From: CAZRDB01 sp964598695
GTDB taxonomy: Bacteria; Armatimonadota; Zipacnadia; UBA1398
Length of the DNA stretch: 64,000 nucleotides
Assembly (NCBI GenBank): GCA_964598695.1
Contig: CAZRDB010000001.1
Location: 35,682-99,681, forward strand
Direction: 5' to 3'
The notes under the pieces were generated by a model. That model searched no databases. It had not been told where the DNA came from and worked only from the letters and a program-made list of their open reading frames with translations. Positions within the stretch are counted from its first letter, which is position 1; each line of letters starts with the position of its first letter. Shown piece after piece: positions 26,733 to 34,267 of the stretch. Position numbers and translations under genes: made by a program.

Positions 26733-28808
26733 GTACATCCCGTAGCCGACCGCGCGCACGGCGGCGATCGTCTCCGGGTACGGGGTATCGACGATGTCGA
26801 CGAAGCCGATCTGGTAGTTCTCGGCATCGAGCACGCGGCCGGTCGTCGGCTCGTCGCGGTACTTGAACCAGTGGCAGCCGACGAACTGCGGGTGCCGGAG
26901 GCAGCCACGGACGTAGTCCTCGTAGGTGCGGGCGCGCGTCTCCTGGTCCTTCACGGGGACGAGCCCGGTGTGGAACATCCCGCGGTCGAGCGCCCCGAAG
27001 TGGAACTCCCCGATGATCAGCGGCACGTCGAGATCGCCCGGCGGGCGGAAGCTCGCGACCGACGGCCAGTACAGGTTGTAGCTGACGACATCGCAGTACC
27101 GCGCCGCCGCGCGCACCGCGTGGTCGTTGACCCACGCGAACCGGCATCCGAGGTAGAGCTGGTCCGGGGCGACGTCCTTCACGGCGTCGCGGATCACGGC
27201 GAAGTAGCGGTCGGCCGTCTTGTCGTAGAAGGCGAGGAGATCCTCGCGGGCGCCGACGCGGTCGGGCAGCGTGCGGGCCTCGGCGAGCGCCTCCCACGAG
27301 GCGTGGTCGGTCTTCCACTGCGCGTTGAGCGCGCCGATCTCCCCGTACCGGGCCCGGAGGTCGGCCAGGAAGACGCGCTTGGCCTCCTGTTCGGCGGGTG
27401 AGGCGAGCGCGGCGAGCGCGAGGCTCGTCTCGTCGCCCCAGCCGATCTCGTTGTCGACGAAGTAGCCGAGGCACCACGGGTCGCCGGCGCTCTTGCCGAC
27501 CTCGTCGGCCATCCGGTCGCGGATCGCCCGCTCGAAGCTCGGGTCGAAGACATCGCGGAACTGGCCCCAGTAGCCCTCGCTGCCCTCCAGCACCTTGCCG
27601 CCGAAGTGGATCGTGGCGACGTAGGGGGTCCGCCGCTCGCGGTAGATCCGCTCATCCGACCAGTTGGCGATGGTGTTGAGACCCCAGCTCCGTAGGCGCC
27701 GGTGGGTCACGTCGGCGAAGTGCTCGGGGTAGTCGTCGCCGTACTTGCGGCGGAGGTTCGCGGCCCCGAAGTCGAAGCACCGGACAGTGCGGCCCTTGTA
27801 GTAGTCGTGGGTCGAGCGCCCCTGGCCGTAGCACTCCGCGAGGGGGCTGTCGGGGTCGGGCAGGCCGTCGAACCACCCGTCGCGATCGTCGAGCGGCGTG
27901 CTGTCGCCCCACGCGCCGACGCAGTCGACCCCGTGGGAGAAGAAGAGCCGGCCATCGGGGTCGACAAGCCACCACTTGCCCCCGTGCTTGGTGACCCGGA
28001 AGAACCCCGTCGCCTCGAGCGCCGGTCCGGCGGCCCAGCCGCCCCACGCGTCCCAGTCCTCCGGCGCAGCCCGGGCGGCGAGATCCTGCTCCTCGGCACG
28101 CCGCGCCGCCTCGAGATCCTCGGGGCCGTGCGTCTTGCCCGGCCAGTCGCGGTGGATGTACTGCCCGTAGGCGTCGATGAACGGGAAGAAGCGACCGGCC
28201 GCGACGGTCTCGGTCCTCGCCACACCCGCGGCGCGGATCCCGTCGATCACCACGGCGTGGTCCTCGGTCGGCTTGGGGACGAAGACGATGAGTTGGGTCA
28301 CGTTCGTCGGATCGAACGTGCTCTGGCCCGTCGGGCCGCCTGGGATCCCACGCATCGCGAACAGCCTGATCGGGCGACCGTCGGCATCGAGCAGCGGGTG
28401 GGGCAGCGGGGCGGTGATCGTCCCCTCGGCGCCCGGTTCGAGCTTCCGCCCCACCTGCACGCAGTGCGACTGGCCGTCGGCGCCCGGGTTGTCGACGCGG
28501 AGGCACACCTCGGCTTCGTTCGTGCCCTCGTTGCGGACGGTCAGCTCGACGCGCTCGAAGGGGGAGAGGTCCCACGCGCCCCCGGGCGCCGGCAGCGTGA
28601 TGCCCGGCCAGTCCTGGTCGTGGCGGGTCTCCATGCGGAGCGCCCTCCCGCCGTCGGCCGCGACGCCGCGGACGGTGACGGAGCGGGCCTCGACCGCGGC
28701 GAAGTCGAAGTCGCCCTCGAAGTCGAACAGCACCCGATCGGCCATGGCGGCGCCTCCTGCCAGGGCGGCGGTGAGGATCCCCGCGAGCACGGGAAGATGA
28801 CGGGTCAT
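26709..28808 (-). CDS. Secreted GH50-like beta-agarase homologue
   Basis: A 699-residue exported enzyme with a signal peptide (MTRHLPVLAGILTAALAGGA), an N-terminal beta-sandwich (about 25-240) and a TIM barrel. The barrel begins GFFRVTKHGGKWWLVDPDGR and has GYFVDNEIGW (acid/base Glu after Asn), DQLYLGCRFAWVNDH, LIIGEFHFGA (nucleophile Glu) and FVGCHWFKYRDEPTTGR, the run typical of GH50 agarases and relatives. It is coupled to pth through a 4-base ATGA overlap and has GAGGAGG upstream, inside pth. The substrate could be agar or a related galactan; family-level match only. It is the last gene of a minus-strand run and ends in a bidirectional hairpin. Confidence 0.85.
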   Translation of the reverse strand: MTRHLPVLAGILTAALAGGAAMADRVLFDFEGDFDFAAVEARSVTVRGVAADGGRALRMETRHDQDWPGITLPAPGGAWDLSPFERVELTVRNEGTNEAEVCLRVDNPGADGQSHCVQVGRKLEPGAEGTITAPLPHPLLDADGRPIRLFAMRGIPGGPTGQSTFDPTNVTQLIVFVPKPTEDHAVVIDGIRAAGVARTETVAAGRFFPFIDAYGQYIHRDWPGKTHGPEDLEAARRAEEQDLAARAAPEDWDAWGGWAAGPALEATGFFRVTKHGGKWWLVDPDGRLFFSHGVDCVGAWGDSTPLDDRDGWFDGLPDPDSPLAECYGQGRSTHDYYKGRTVRCFDFGAANLRRKYGDDYPEHFADVTHRRLRSWGLNTIANWSDERIYRERRTPYVATIHFGGKVLEGSEGYWGQFRDVFDPSFERAIRDRMADEVGKSAGDPWCLGYFVDNEIGWGDETSLALAALASPAEQEAKRVFLADLRARYGEIGALNAQWKTDHASWEALAEARTLPDRVGAREDLLAFYDKTADRYFAVIRDAVKDVAPDQLYLGCRFAWVNDHAVRAAARYCDVVSYNLYWPSVASFRPPGDLDVPLIIGEFHFGALDRGMFHTGLVPVKDQETRARTYEDYVRGCLRHPQFVGCHWFKYRDEPTTGRVLDAENYQIGFVDIVDTPYPETIAAVRAVGYGMYRYRAEAR

Positions 28809-29395
28809 GGGTCGGCCTCCTCGCCGGACGCGCTCTGGTTGTGCCGGTTCATCGCGGCCTCGATCCCGGCCGAGACGATCGTCTCGACCGCATCGGCGGC
28901 ATCCTGCAGCGCGGGTTCGATCCGGCTCCACTCGCCGCGCGTGAAGGGCCGGAGGACGTGGTCGACGAGGTCGTCGCGCTGGGAGCCTCCGATCCCCACG
29001 CGCACCCGGGCGAACTCGTTGGTCCCGAGCGACTGGATGATCGACTTCATCCCGTTGTGTCCGCCGGCGGAGCCTTTGGCGCGCAGCCGGATCCGGCCGA
29101 CATCGAGGTGGGCGTCGTCGTAGACGACGATCAGGTCGGCGGGACCGAGGTCGAGCGAGGCGAGCGCCTGGCCAACCGACTGCCCGCTCAGGTTCATGTA
29201 GGTGGAGGGCTTGAGCAGCACCAGCTCCTCGCCGCCCGGCCCGCTGCGGGCGCGGCCGGAGAAGCCCTTCCAGGCTCGGGTCGCGATTCGGGCGCCGAGC
29301 CGCTGGGCGAGGAGGTCGACGACCATGAAGCCGACGTTGTGGCGCGTCGCGTGGTACTCGCGTCCGGGGTTGCCGAGTCCGACGATCAACCTCAC
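28805..29395 (-). CDS. pth: Peptidyl-tRNA hydrolase
   Basis: A 196-residue enzyme that recycles tRNA by cleaving peptides from prematurely released peptidyl-tRNA; essential in most bacteria. The conserved run is VGLGNPGREYHATRHNVGFM with catalytic His19, LLKPSTYMNLSGQSV, VVYDDAHLDVG, RAKGSAGGHNGMKSI and RVRVGIGG. It starts at GTG 29395 with only a weak ribosome site. The stop overlaps the start of the secreted GH50-like gene by 4 bases, and the upstream TPR protein stops 7 bases before it. A housekeeping gene in the middle of a run with secreted proteins is an odd neighbour set. Confidence 0.96.
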   Translation of the reverse strand: MRLIVGLGNPGREYHATRHNVGFMVVDLLAQRLGARIATRAWKGFSGRARSGPGGEELVLLKPSTYMNLSGQSVGQALASLDLGPADLIVVYDDAHLDVGRIRLRAKGSAGGHNGMKSIIQSLGTNEFARVRVGIGGSQRDDLVDHVLRPFTRGEWSRIEPALQDAADAVETIVSAGIEAAMNRHNQSASGEEADP

Positions 29396-29402
29396 GGGCG
29401 GA

Positions 29403-30149
29403 TCAACTCTCTCGCGGATCGGCGCCGTAGACCGCGTAGGTCACGCCCGCGACGAACAGGCTCGCGAGGACGACCCCGCACTCGCCCAGGGCGCCGACGA
29501 GGTAGAGGCCGATGACCGCGGCCTCGAGCCCCACGCCGACCCAGATCGCCACGCGCTGCAGCGACGGCATGTCGGCCCGCGCCGGGCGCGCGCGAGGGGT
29601 CCGGCAGGCGGAGCACTGCGCGGCCTGTGGCTCGTTCTCGACGTGGCAGATGTGGCAGAGCCAGCTCTGGCCGGCCTGGGCGCGGAGGAGGTTGAGGCAC
29701 TCCTCGATCCCGCGGCGGGCCTGGCGGCTGTCCTTGTCGAGCGTGAGGACGGTCTCGTAAGAGCGGACCGCCTCGGAGTACTGGCCCTGCGTCCGGAGCG
29801 TCTCGGCAAGCTGGAGGTGCGCCCCGGTGTTGCGCGCGTCAAAGGCGATCGTCCGGCGGCAGCGCTCGATGTCGGCGTCCTCGAGCGAGCGCAGCCCTCG
29901 GTCGCGCAGCCGGTGGCGCAGGTACGGGATCACGCTCAGGGCGAACGGGAAGACGGCGGTCAGGACGGTCGAGACCTGCGGCGCGACCGCCACCAGCGCG
30001 CCGGCGGCGACCAGGAGCACGGCGAGCCCGAAGGCGAGGAGGACCGCCTCGGTGCCGCTCAAGACCCCCTCGATGACCATCCGCGGCAGCGACCAGAACG
30101 CGAGGGCCGCGCCGACGAAGCCGAGGAACAGGACGGGCACGTAGTCCAC
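29403..30149 (-). CDS. Membrane TPR protein with zinc-ribbon
   Basis: A 248-residue protein starting at GTG 30149 (GGGGGAG upstream). Two or three membrane segments fill residues 1-80 (YVPVLFLGFVGAALAF, LLAFGLAVLLVAAGALVAV), followed by a TPR-like pair (about 100-155, GAHLQLAETLRTQGQYSEAV). A zinc-ribbon with two CxxC pairs (CHIC, CSAC) follows at about 164-183. The C-terminal helices (AIWVGVGLEAAVIGLYLV, VVLASLFVAGVTYAVY) are again membrane segments. The architecture points to an envelope-associated assembly or regulatory factor, function unknown. It sits between a secreted paralogue and pth with only 22 and 7 bases of spacing. Confidence 0.78.
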   Translation of the reverse strand: MDYVPVLFLGFVGAALAFWSLPRMVIEGVLSGTEAVLLAFGLAVLLVAAGALVAVAPQVSTVLTAVFPFALSVIPYLRHRLRDRGLRSLEDADIERCRRTIAFDARNTGAHLQLAETLRTQGQYSEAVRSYETVLTLDKDSRQARRGIEECLNLLRAQAGQSWLCHICHVENEPQAAQCSACRTPRARPARADMPSLQRVAIWVGVGLEAAVIGLYLVGALGECGVVLASLFVAGVTYAVYGADPRES

Positions 30150-30171
30150 GGCCGAGGCTCCCCCCGCTCGG

Positions 30172-30978
30172 TTACTGGGCCGCGACGCGCAGCGTCGCCT
30201 CGAGCTGGTCGGTCTTGGTGACGACCGGCTTGCCGCCGTTGTCGAGGATCTCGGTCACGGTCGACAGGCTGCCCTTCACGCCGAGCAGGCAGCCATCGTC
30301 GATCCGGTTCGACTGGAGGACTTTGGCGACCATCGTGGAGCGCGTACCCTTGGAGGGCAGGCCCTCGGGCGCGGGGCCGGTGACGGCCGAGTCGACCATC
30401 TGCTGGATCAGCGCGACCTGCATGTCATCGCTCGCGTAGGTCTCGATGAGCTGTGCCTCGGAGAGCGACTTGGTGATCTTGATCTCGGCCGGGGTCTCCT
30501 CGGCGCCGGAGGCGTCCCACCTATCGCCGATCTCCACGGGCTCGGGCGCGAAGGGGACGACCTCGAGGAGGTTGAGGACCTCCTGAACCTCCTGAGGGAG
30601 CTTGTCGACCGGCGAGTCCTTCTTCGGTTGGAGGACGCCCTGCGCGTCGAAGGTGACGGTCTCGCGCACCGTGCTCTCGCCGGGCAAGGGCACCGTGCGT
30701 CCGGCCTGCTTGAGCACGATCTTCGCGAGGCTGCGCTCGACGACGACGCGATCCTCAGTGACTTCCTTGACGGTGTCGACGCGCCGCGCGGTCATGGAGA
30801 ACTCGACCGTCGCCTGCGAGCCGTCGGCGCCGCGGATGACCACCGTGCCTTCGGCTTCGAGGTCGTAGGCGACCTGGAGCCCGGCCTCGGGCCGGAGCGT
30901 GAGCGTGATCGGCTCGGCCCACGCGGCGTAGGCGGCGGCGAGCAGCAGAACGGCGGAAAGCACAAACGACCGGCGCAT
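30172..30978 (-). CDS. Secreted protein, third member of a tandem paralogous family
   Basis: A 268-residue exported protein (MRRSFVLSAVLLLAAAYAAWAE leader, GGAGGAG upstream). It starts with TLRPEAGLQVAYDLEAEG and ends with VLQSNRIDDGCLLGVKG. It shares these blocks with the two genes upstream: a P-x-x-GLxVxY start, a PxxVxxGDxWD element (VEIGDRWDA) in the middle and a DGCLLG near the end. The pattern is reminiscent of the DUF6263 type, but I cannot confirm that. No catalytic motif is visible. It is separated by 38 bases from the preceding paralogue. The function is unknown; a surface or periplasmic binding role is a guess. Confidence 0.78.
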   Translation of the reverse strand: MRRSFVLSAVLLLAAAYAAWAEPITLTLRPEAGLQVAYDLEAEGTVVIRGADGSQATVEFSMTARRVDTVKEVTEDRVVVERSLAKIVLKQAGRTVPLPGESTVRETVTFDAQGVLQPKKDSPVDKLPQEVQEVLNLLEVVPFAPEPVEIGDRWDASGAEETPAEIKITKSLSEAQLIETYASDDMQVALIQQMVDSAVTGPAPEGLPSKGTRSTMVAKVLQSNRIDDGCLLGVKGSLSTVTEILDNGGKPVVTKTDQLEATLRVAAQ

Positions 30979-31016
30979 CGGACTCCTCCTGTGGGTCTCC
31001 CGTAGGGGAGACGGAC

Positions 31017-31877
31017 CTACTCGACGACCTCGCTCTGCCACGTGACGTCACTCAGCTCGACGCCGATGCTGATACCGCCCGGCATGGAGAGCGAGACGCC
31101 GCCCGAGAACCGGGCCTTCGTTCCGAGCAGGCAGCCATCCTCGAGCCGAACGGACTGGAGGACCTGGCCCTCGAACGAGACCTTGCCGGGCGGAAGCTTC
31201 ACGGGGCTCTCGGGCGGGCTGGGGATCTCGACCCTGCCCGAGGCGGTGAACTGGGTCTGGGTGAGCGCGACCGCCATGCCCTCGCTCTCGTAGAGCGAGA
31301 TCAGCGTGGTGGTCGAAGCGACCTCGAGGGGCAGGCCCTCGGACGGCGCGAGCAGGGCCTTGCCGGTGTCCCAGTGGTCGCCGGGGCTGACAGCCTCGGC
31401 CGCGAACGGGACCATCACGATCGGCAGGAGCGCCAGGTCGGAGGGGCTGAGGCCGATCGAGCCGCCCGGCGCCTGGGGCTTGGCGCCCTGGGGCGGGGCG
31501 ATCGTGCGAACCACCTCGGCCAGCTCGTTCAGGATGTAGGTCTCCTTGCGGTTGAGCAGCTCGGCCGGCGCCTTCTGGGTCCGGCCGTCGGCCGTGATCG
31601 AGAGCGCGTCACGCGTCCGCTCGAGCGTCCGCTCGGTCTCGGTCACGCTCGCGATGCGGTCGGTGTGGCGCTCCGAGACCGCGAACTCGTTACGCTTCTG
31701 CGGCGCCCCCGGGGCCGAGAGGACGAAGGCCCCCTTCACCTCTCCGGCGTAGTGGACCGTCAAGCCCTCCTCCGGATCGTAGCGCATCGTCGTCGGCCCC
31801 TCGGGCGGAGCCGCCCCCAGCAGCGAGACGAACAGGATGCCGAACAGCAGGCCAGAGAGAGCCCGGTGCCGTCTCAT
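31017..31877 (-). CDS. Secreted protein, second member of a tandem paralogous family
   Basis: A 286-residue exported protein with a leader (MRRHRALSGLLFGILFVSLLG). Mature blocks are TMRYDPEEGLTVHYAGEV, MVPFAAEAVSPGDHWD and LQSVRLEDGCLLGTKARF, which parallel the neighbours at 30172 and 31874. Its start overlaps the preceding stop by 4 bases (ATGA). The C-terminus ends SIGVELSDVTWQSEVVE. The family is not recognised by name. Gene order and spacing suggest co-expression as a set of three. Confidence 0.78.
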   Translation of the reverse strand: MRRHRALSGLLFGILFVSLLGAAPPEGPTTMRYDPEEGLTVHYAGEVKGAFVLSAPGAPQKRNEFAVSERHTDRIASVTETERTLERTRDALSITADGRTQKAPAELLNRKETYILNELAEVVRTIAPPQGAKPQAPGGSIGLSPSDLALLPIVMVPFAAEAVSPGDHWDTGKALLAPSEGLPLEVASTTTLISLYESEGMAVALTQTQFTASGRVEIPSPPESPVKLPPGKVSFEGQVLQSVRLEDGCLLGTKARFSGGVSLSMPGGISIGVELSDVTWQSEVVE

Positions 31878-32749
31878 GGGCCGTTCCCCTTCTTCCGGTT
31901 GTAGGTCTCCTGATCGAACGCGACAGTGCTCTTGATCGGGTCGAGGACGAACGAGGCGAGCGCGTTGCCCCCGCTCGAGACGCGCGTCGTGATCTTGCCC
32001 TCGGCGATCCACGTGGCGACGACGCCGTTGTGCGTGGCGGTGTGTTGGTCGATGCCCATGTCGTAGGCCAGGTCGATATGGACGGGGAACTGCTGGCCCT
32101 CGGAGCCGCCCGGCATGGCCATCTGCTCATCGACGCTGGCGACGAGGTGGAGGTCGCAGCCGATCACGGCGAAGGTGGGCTCACCCTTGGTGATGCTCTT
32201 GACCTTGGTCGGCGCGCGGACCTCGGTGAGGCCCTTGAGGATCCGCAGGCCCTGGGCCGAGTCCCACTCCGAGCCCGCCTGTACCTCGGCCTCCGGGGTG
32301 GGGATCTGCACGAACATCAGGTGGGAGTAAGCGGCCGGGCTCGTGGGGCTGAAGCCCATGTCGGTCGGTGCGACGTCATCGACCTTGGTCAGGATCCCGT
32401 GCGGCTCCCGCACGTAGGTGAGCACGATCTCGCCGACCTCGGCCAGGACGTCCTGTTCCTGATCGCCGAAGCGGAACGTCAGCGCGGTGTACTGACGCCG
32501 CACAACGCGTGAGCCGTCGGCCGGCGCCTCGATCACGGTATCCTCGAACCGGCCGTGCATCTCGACCGGCAGGTTGCTCTGCTCGTCGCCCATCATGGTT
32601 CTCAGGGTCGCCGAGCCGGTCACATCGATCGTGTACGGCACCCAGAGGCCCTGATCGGGCTGGAAGCGGATCTTGTAGCTCGTCGCCGCGGCCAACGACC
32701 CGGCGAGCACCGCGCCCACGAGGAGCGCGAGGGGGAGTCTGCGTGCCAT
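31874..32749 (-). CDS. Secreted protein, first member of a tandem paralogous family
   Basis: A 291-residue exported protein (MARRLPLALLVGAVLAGSLAA leader; GGAGG upstream). The mature start is KIRFQPDQGLWVPYTIDV and the middle has VQAGSEWDS, matching the GDxWD position in the two downstream paralogues. It is the most diverged of the three: the DGCLLG element is replaced by VIGCDLHLVASV, and the C-terminus ends YNRKKGNGP. It begins 38 bases after the sigma-factor stop and overlaps the next start by 4 bases. No function is assigned. Confidence 0.78.
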   Translation of the reverse strand: MARRLPLALLVGAVLAGSLAAATSYKIRFQPDQGLWVPYTIDVTGSATLRTMMGDEQSNLPVEMHGRFEDTVIEAPADGSRVVRRQYTALTFRFGDQEQDVLAEVGEIVLTYVREPHGILTKVDDVAPTDMGFSPTSPAAYSHLMFVQIPTPEAEVQAGSEWDSAQGLRILKGLTEVRAPTKVKSITKGEPTFAVIGCDLHLVASVDEQMAMPGGSEGQQFPVHIDLAYDMGIDQHTATHNGVVATWIAEGKITTRVSSGGNALASFVLDPIKSTVAFDQETYNRKKGNGP

Positions 32750-32787
32750 GCCGTACCTCCGTCATCTGCCGGGCCAACCGCCCCGGA

Positions 32788-34257
32788 CTAGGCCTCTTCG
32801 GGCTCCTGGGACTCCTCGACCGCCGCGGGCTCGTCGCCCTCGACAGCCTCCTCCTCAGACGAAGGATCGGCCTCGCCGGGTTCGGCGCCGGCCCGCAGCA
32901 CCTTGCGCGCCGCTCCCTCGCCGCCGGCCCGGGCGATGGCGCCGCGTGCGGCCGCGAGCAGGGCGTCGCAGGTCAGCCCGTCGAGCGGGTAGACGGCCAG
33001 ACCGCCCCGAACGGTCAGACCCCGCCCGCGCGGCGTGGTGGCGCCCAGCCGCTCTTTGTGAACCGTCTGGGCGAGACGCTGGGCGACCTTCTCCGAGGGC
33101 GCGCCGGTGTGCGGGAGGATGAGGCCGAAGCCGGCCGGCCCGAAGCGGGTGAGGATATCGACCTTGCGGACGCCGGACTGCAGGATCTCGGCGATGGTCT
33201 TGAGCGCCTGGTCGCCGGCGGCGGCGCCCCGGCTGGCGACGTACTTCTGGAACCCCTCGATCTCGAGCAGCACGAGCCCCAGCTCGTGGCCGTACCGGCT
33301 GGAGCGGTGCAGCTCGGACTGGAGGTACTCCTCGAGCAGCGATTCGGCGTACAGCCCGGTCGCGGGGTCGCGGACGCCGATCCCCTGGCGTGCCTCGAGG
33401 TAGGCGCGTCGGCGCTCGAGCGCGGCCCGCACCCGCAGCGAGGCCTCCTTGTGCTCCTGCCGCATGAGCGTGCCTCGGAGCTTGCTGACCGAGGAGCGGA
33501 TCAGGTGGGAGACGTAGTTGCCCGAGATGTTGAGTTGCTTGGCGATCTCGGTCTGCGAGAGATCCTGGAAGAAGAACGCCTCGACGACCTGTCGTTCGAG
33601 CTGGCGGAGGCGGTCCATCGCGGCGCTGAGCACGATCCGCTCTTCGATGGGCAGCTCGAACGGCACCGGCGCCTGGCTGCGGATCTTCGAGGTGTCGATC
33701 GAGAAGGAGTCGTCACCCGACTCGTCGGGCACGTCGGTCGAGCCGACGCGGAAGGTCGGGCGGGTGCGGAGGACCTCCTGGACCGCCCTCTCCTCGACGT
33801 GGCTGTGCTCGGCGATCTCGGCGACGGTCGGGTAGTGTCCCTGGACCTGGGTCAGCTCCTCGACGGCGCGGACGATCCGGCCGTTCAGCTCGTGGAGCCA
33901 GCCCGGCTCGCGGATGATGCCGGTGCGGTCGCGCAGGTAGTGGCGAATCTCGCCGTGGATCAGGTGCGTCGCGTAGGTGATGAACTTCACGCCGCGGCGG
34001 GGGTCGTACATCTCCACGGCCTTGATCAGGCCGATGAAGCCCTCCTGCACCAGGTCCTCGAGCGGCTCGCCGCGCCGCATGTGCTGGCGCGCGACCGACT
34101 CCACGAGCGGCGCGAAGCTCTCGATGATCCGCTCCCGCGCGGCCGGGTCCTGGTCGCGGCGGTACGCGGCAAACAGGGAGCGCAGCTCCATCTCGCTGAG
34201 CTCCCTGCCGGAGCGCCCTCCGCGCGCGCTTCGGATTGTCTCGTCCGGGCTTGCCAT
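32788..34257 (-). CDS. Sigma-70 family factor (SigB/F type) fused to a degenerate GGDEF domain
   Basis: A 489-residue protein. Residues about 42-112 are sigma region 2 (EPLEDLVQEGFIGLIKAVEM, FITYATHLIHGEIRHYLRDR), about 116-165 region 3, and about 208-262 region 4 (LSQTEIAKQLNISGNYVSHL helix-turn-helix). This is the layout of group 3 SigB/SigF-type factors. A basic linker leads to residues about 296-425, which match a GGDEF domain (RDPATGLYAESLLEEYL, LLEIEGFQKY, GDQALKTIAEIL, DILTRFGPAGFGLIL). The signature GGDEF reads GPAGF and the metal Asp is Glu, so diguanylate cyclase activity is not expected. A nucleotide- or protein-sensing role for the domain is inferred. It lies 10 bases after pilC. 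Confidence 0.88.
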   Translation of the reverse strand: MASPDETIRSARGGRSGRELSEMELRSLFAAYRRDQDPAARERIIESFAPLVESVARQHMRRGEPLEDLVQEGFIGLIKAVEMYDPRRGVKFITYATHLIHGEIRHYLRDRTGIIREPGWLHELNGRIVRAVEELTQVQGHYPTVAEIAEHSHVEERAVQEVLRTRPTFRVGSTDVPDESGDDSFSIDTSKIRSQAPVPFELPIEERIVLSAAMDRLRQLERQVVEAFFFQDLSQTEIAKQLNISGNYVSHLIRSSVSKLRGTLMRQEHKEASLRVRAALERRRAYLEARQGIGVRDPATGLYAESLLEEYLQSELHRSSRYGHELGLVLLEIEGFQKYVASRGAAAGDQALKTIAEILQSGVRKVDILTRFGPAGFGLILPHTGAPSEKVAQRLAQTVHKERLGATTPRGRGLTVRGGLAVYPLDGLTCDALLAAARGAIARAGGEGAARKVLRAGAEPGEADPSSEEEAVEGDEPAAVEESQEPEEA

Positions 34258-34267
34258 TCTCCTCCGC

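Noticed and set aside
33120..33150. Active diguanylate cyclase in the sigma-fusion protein
   Set aside because: The GGDEF position reads GPAGF and the metal Asp of the LxLxDxDxFK region is Glu in LLEIEGFQKY, so catalysis is not expected.
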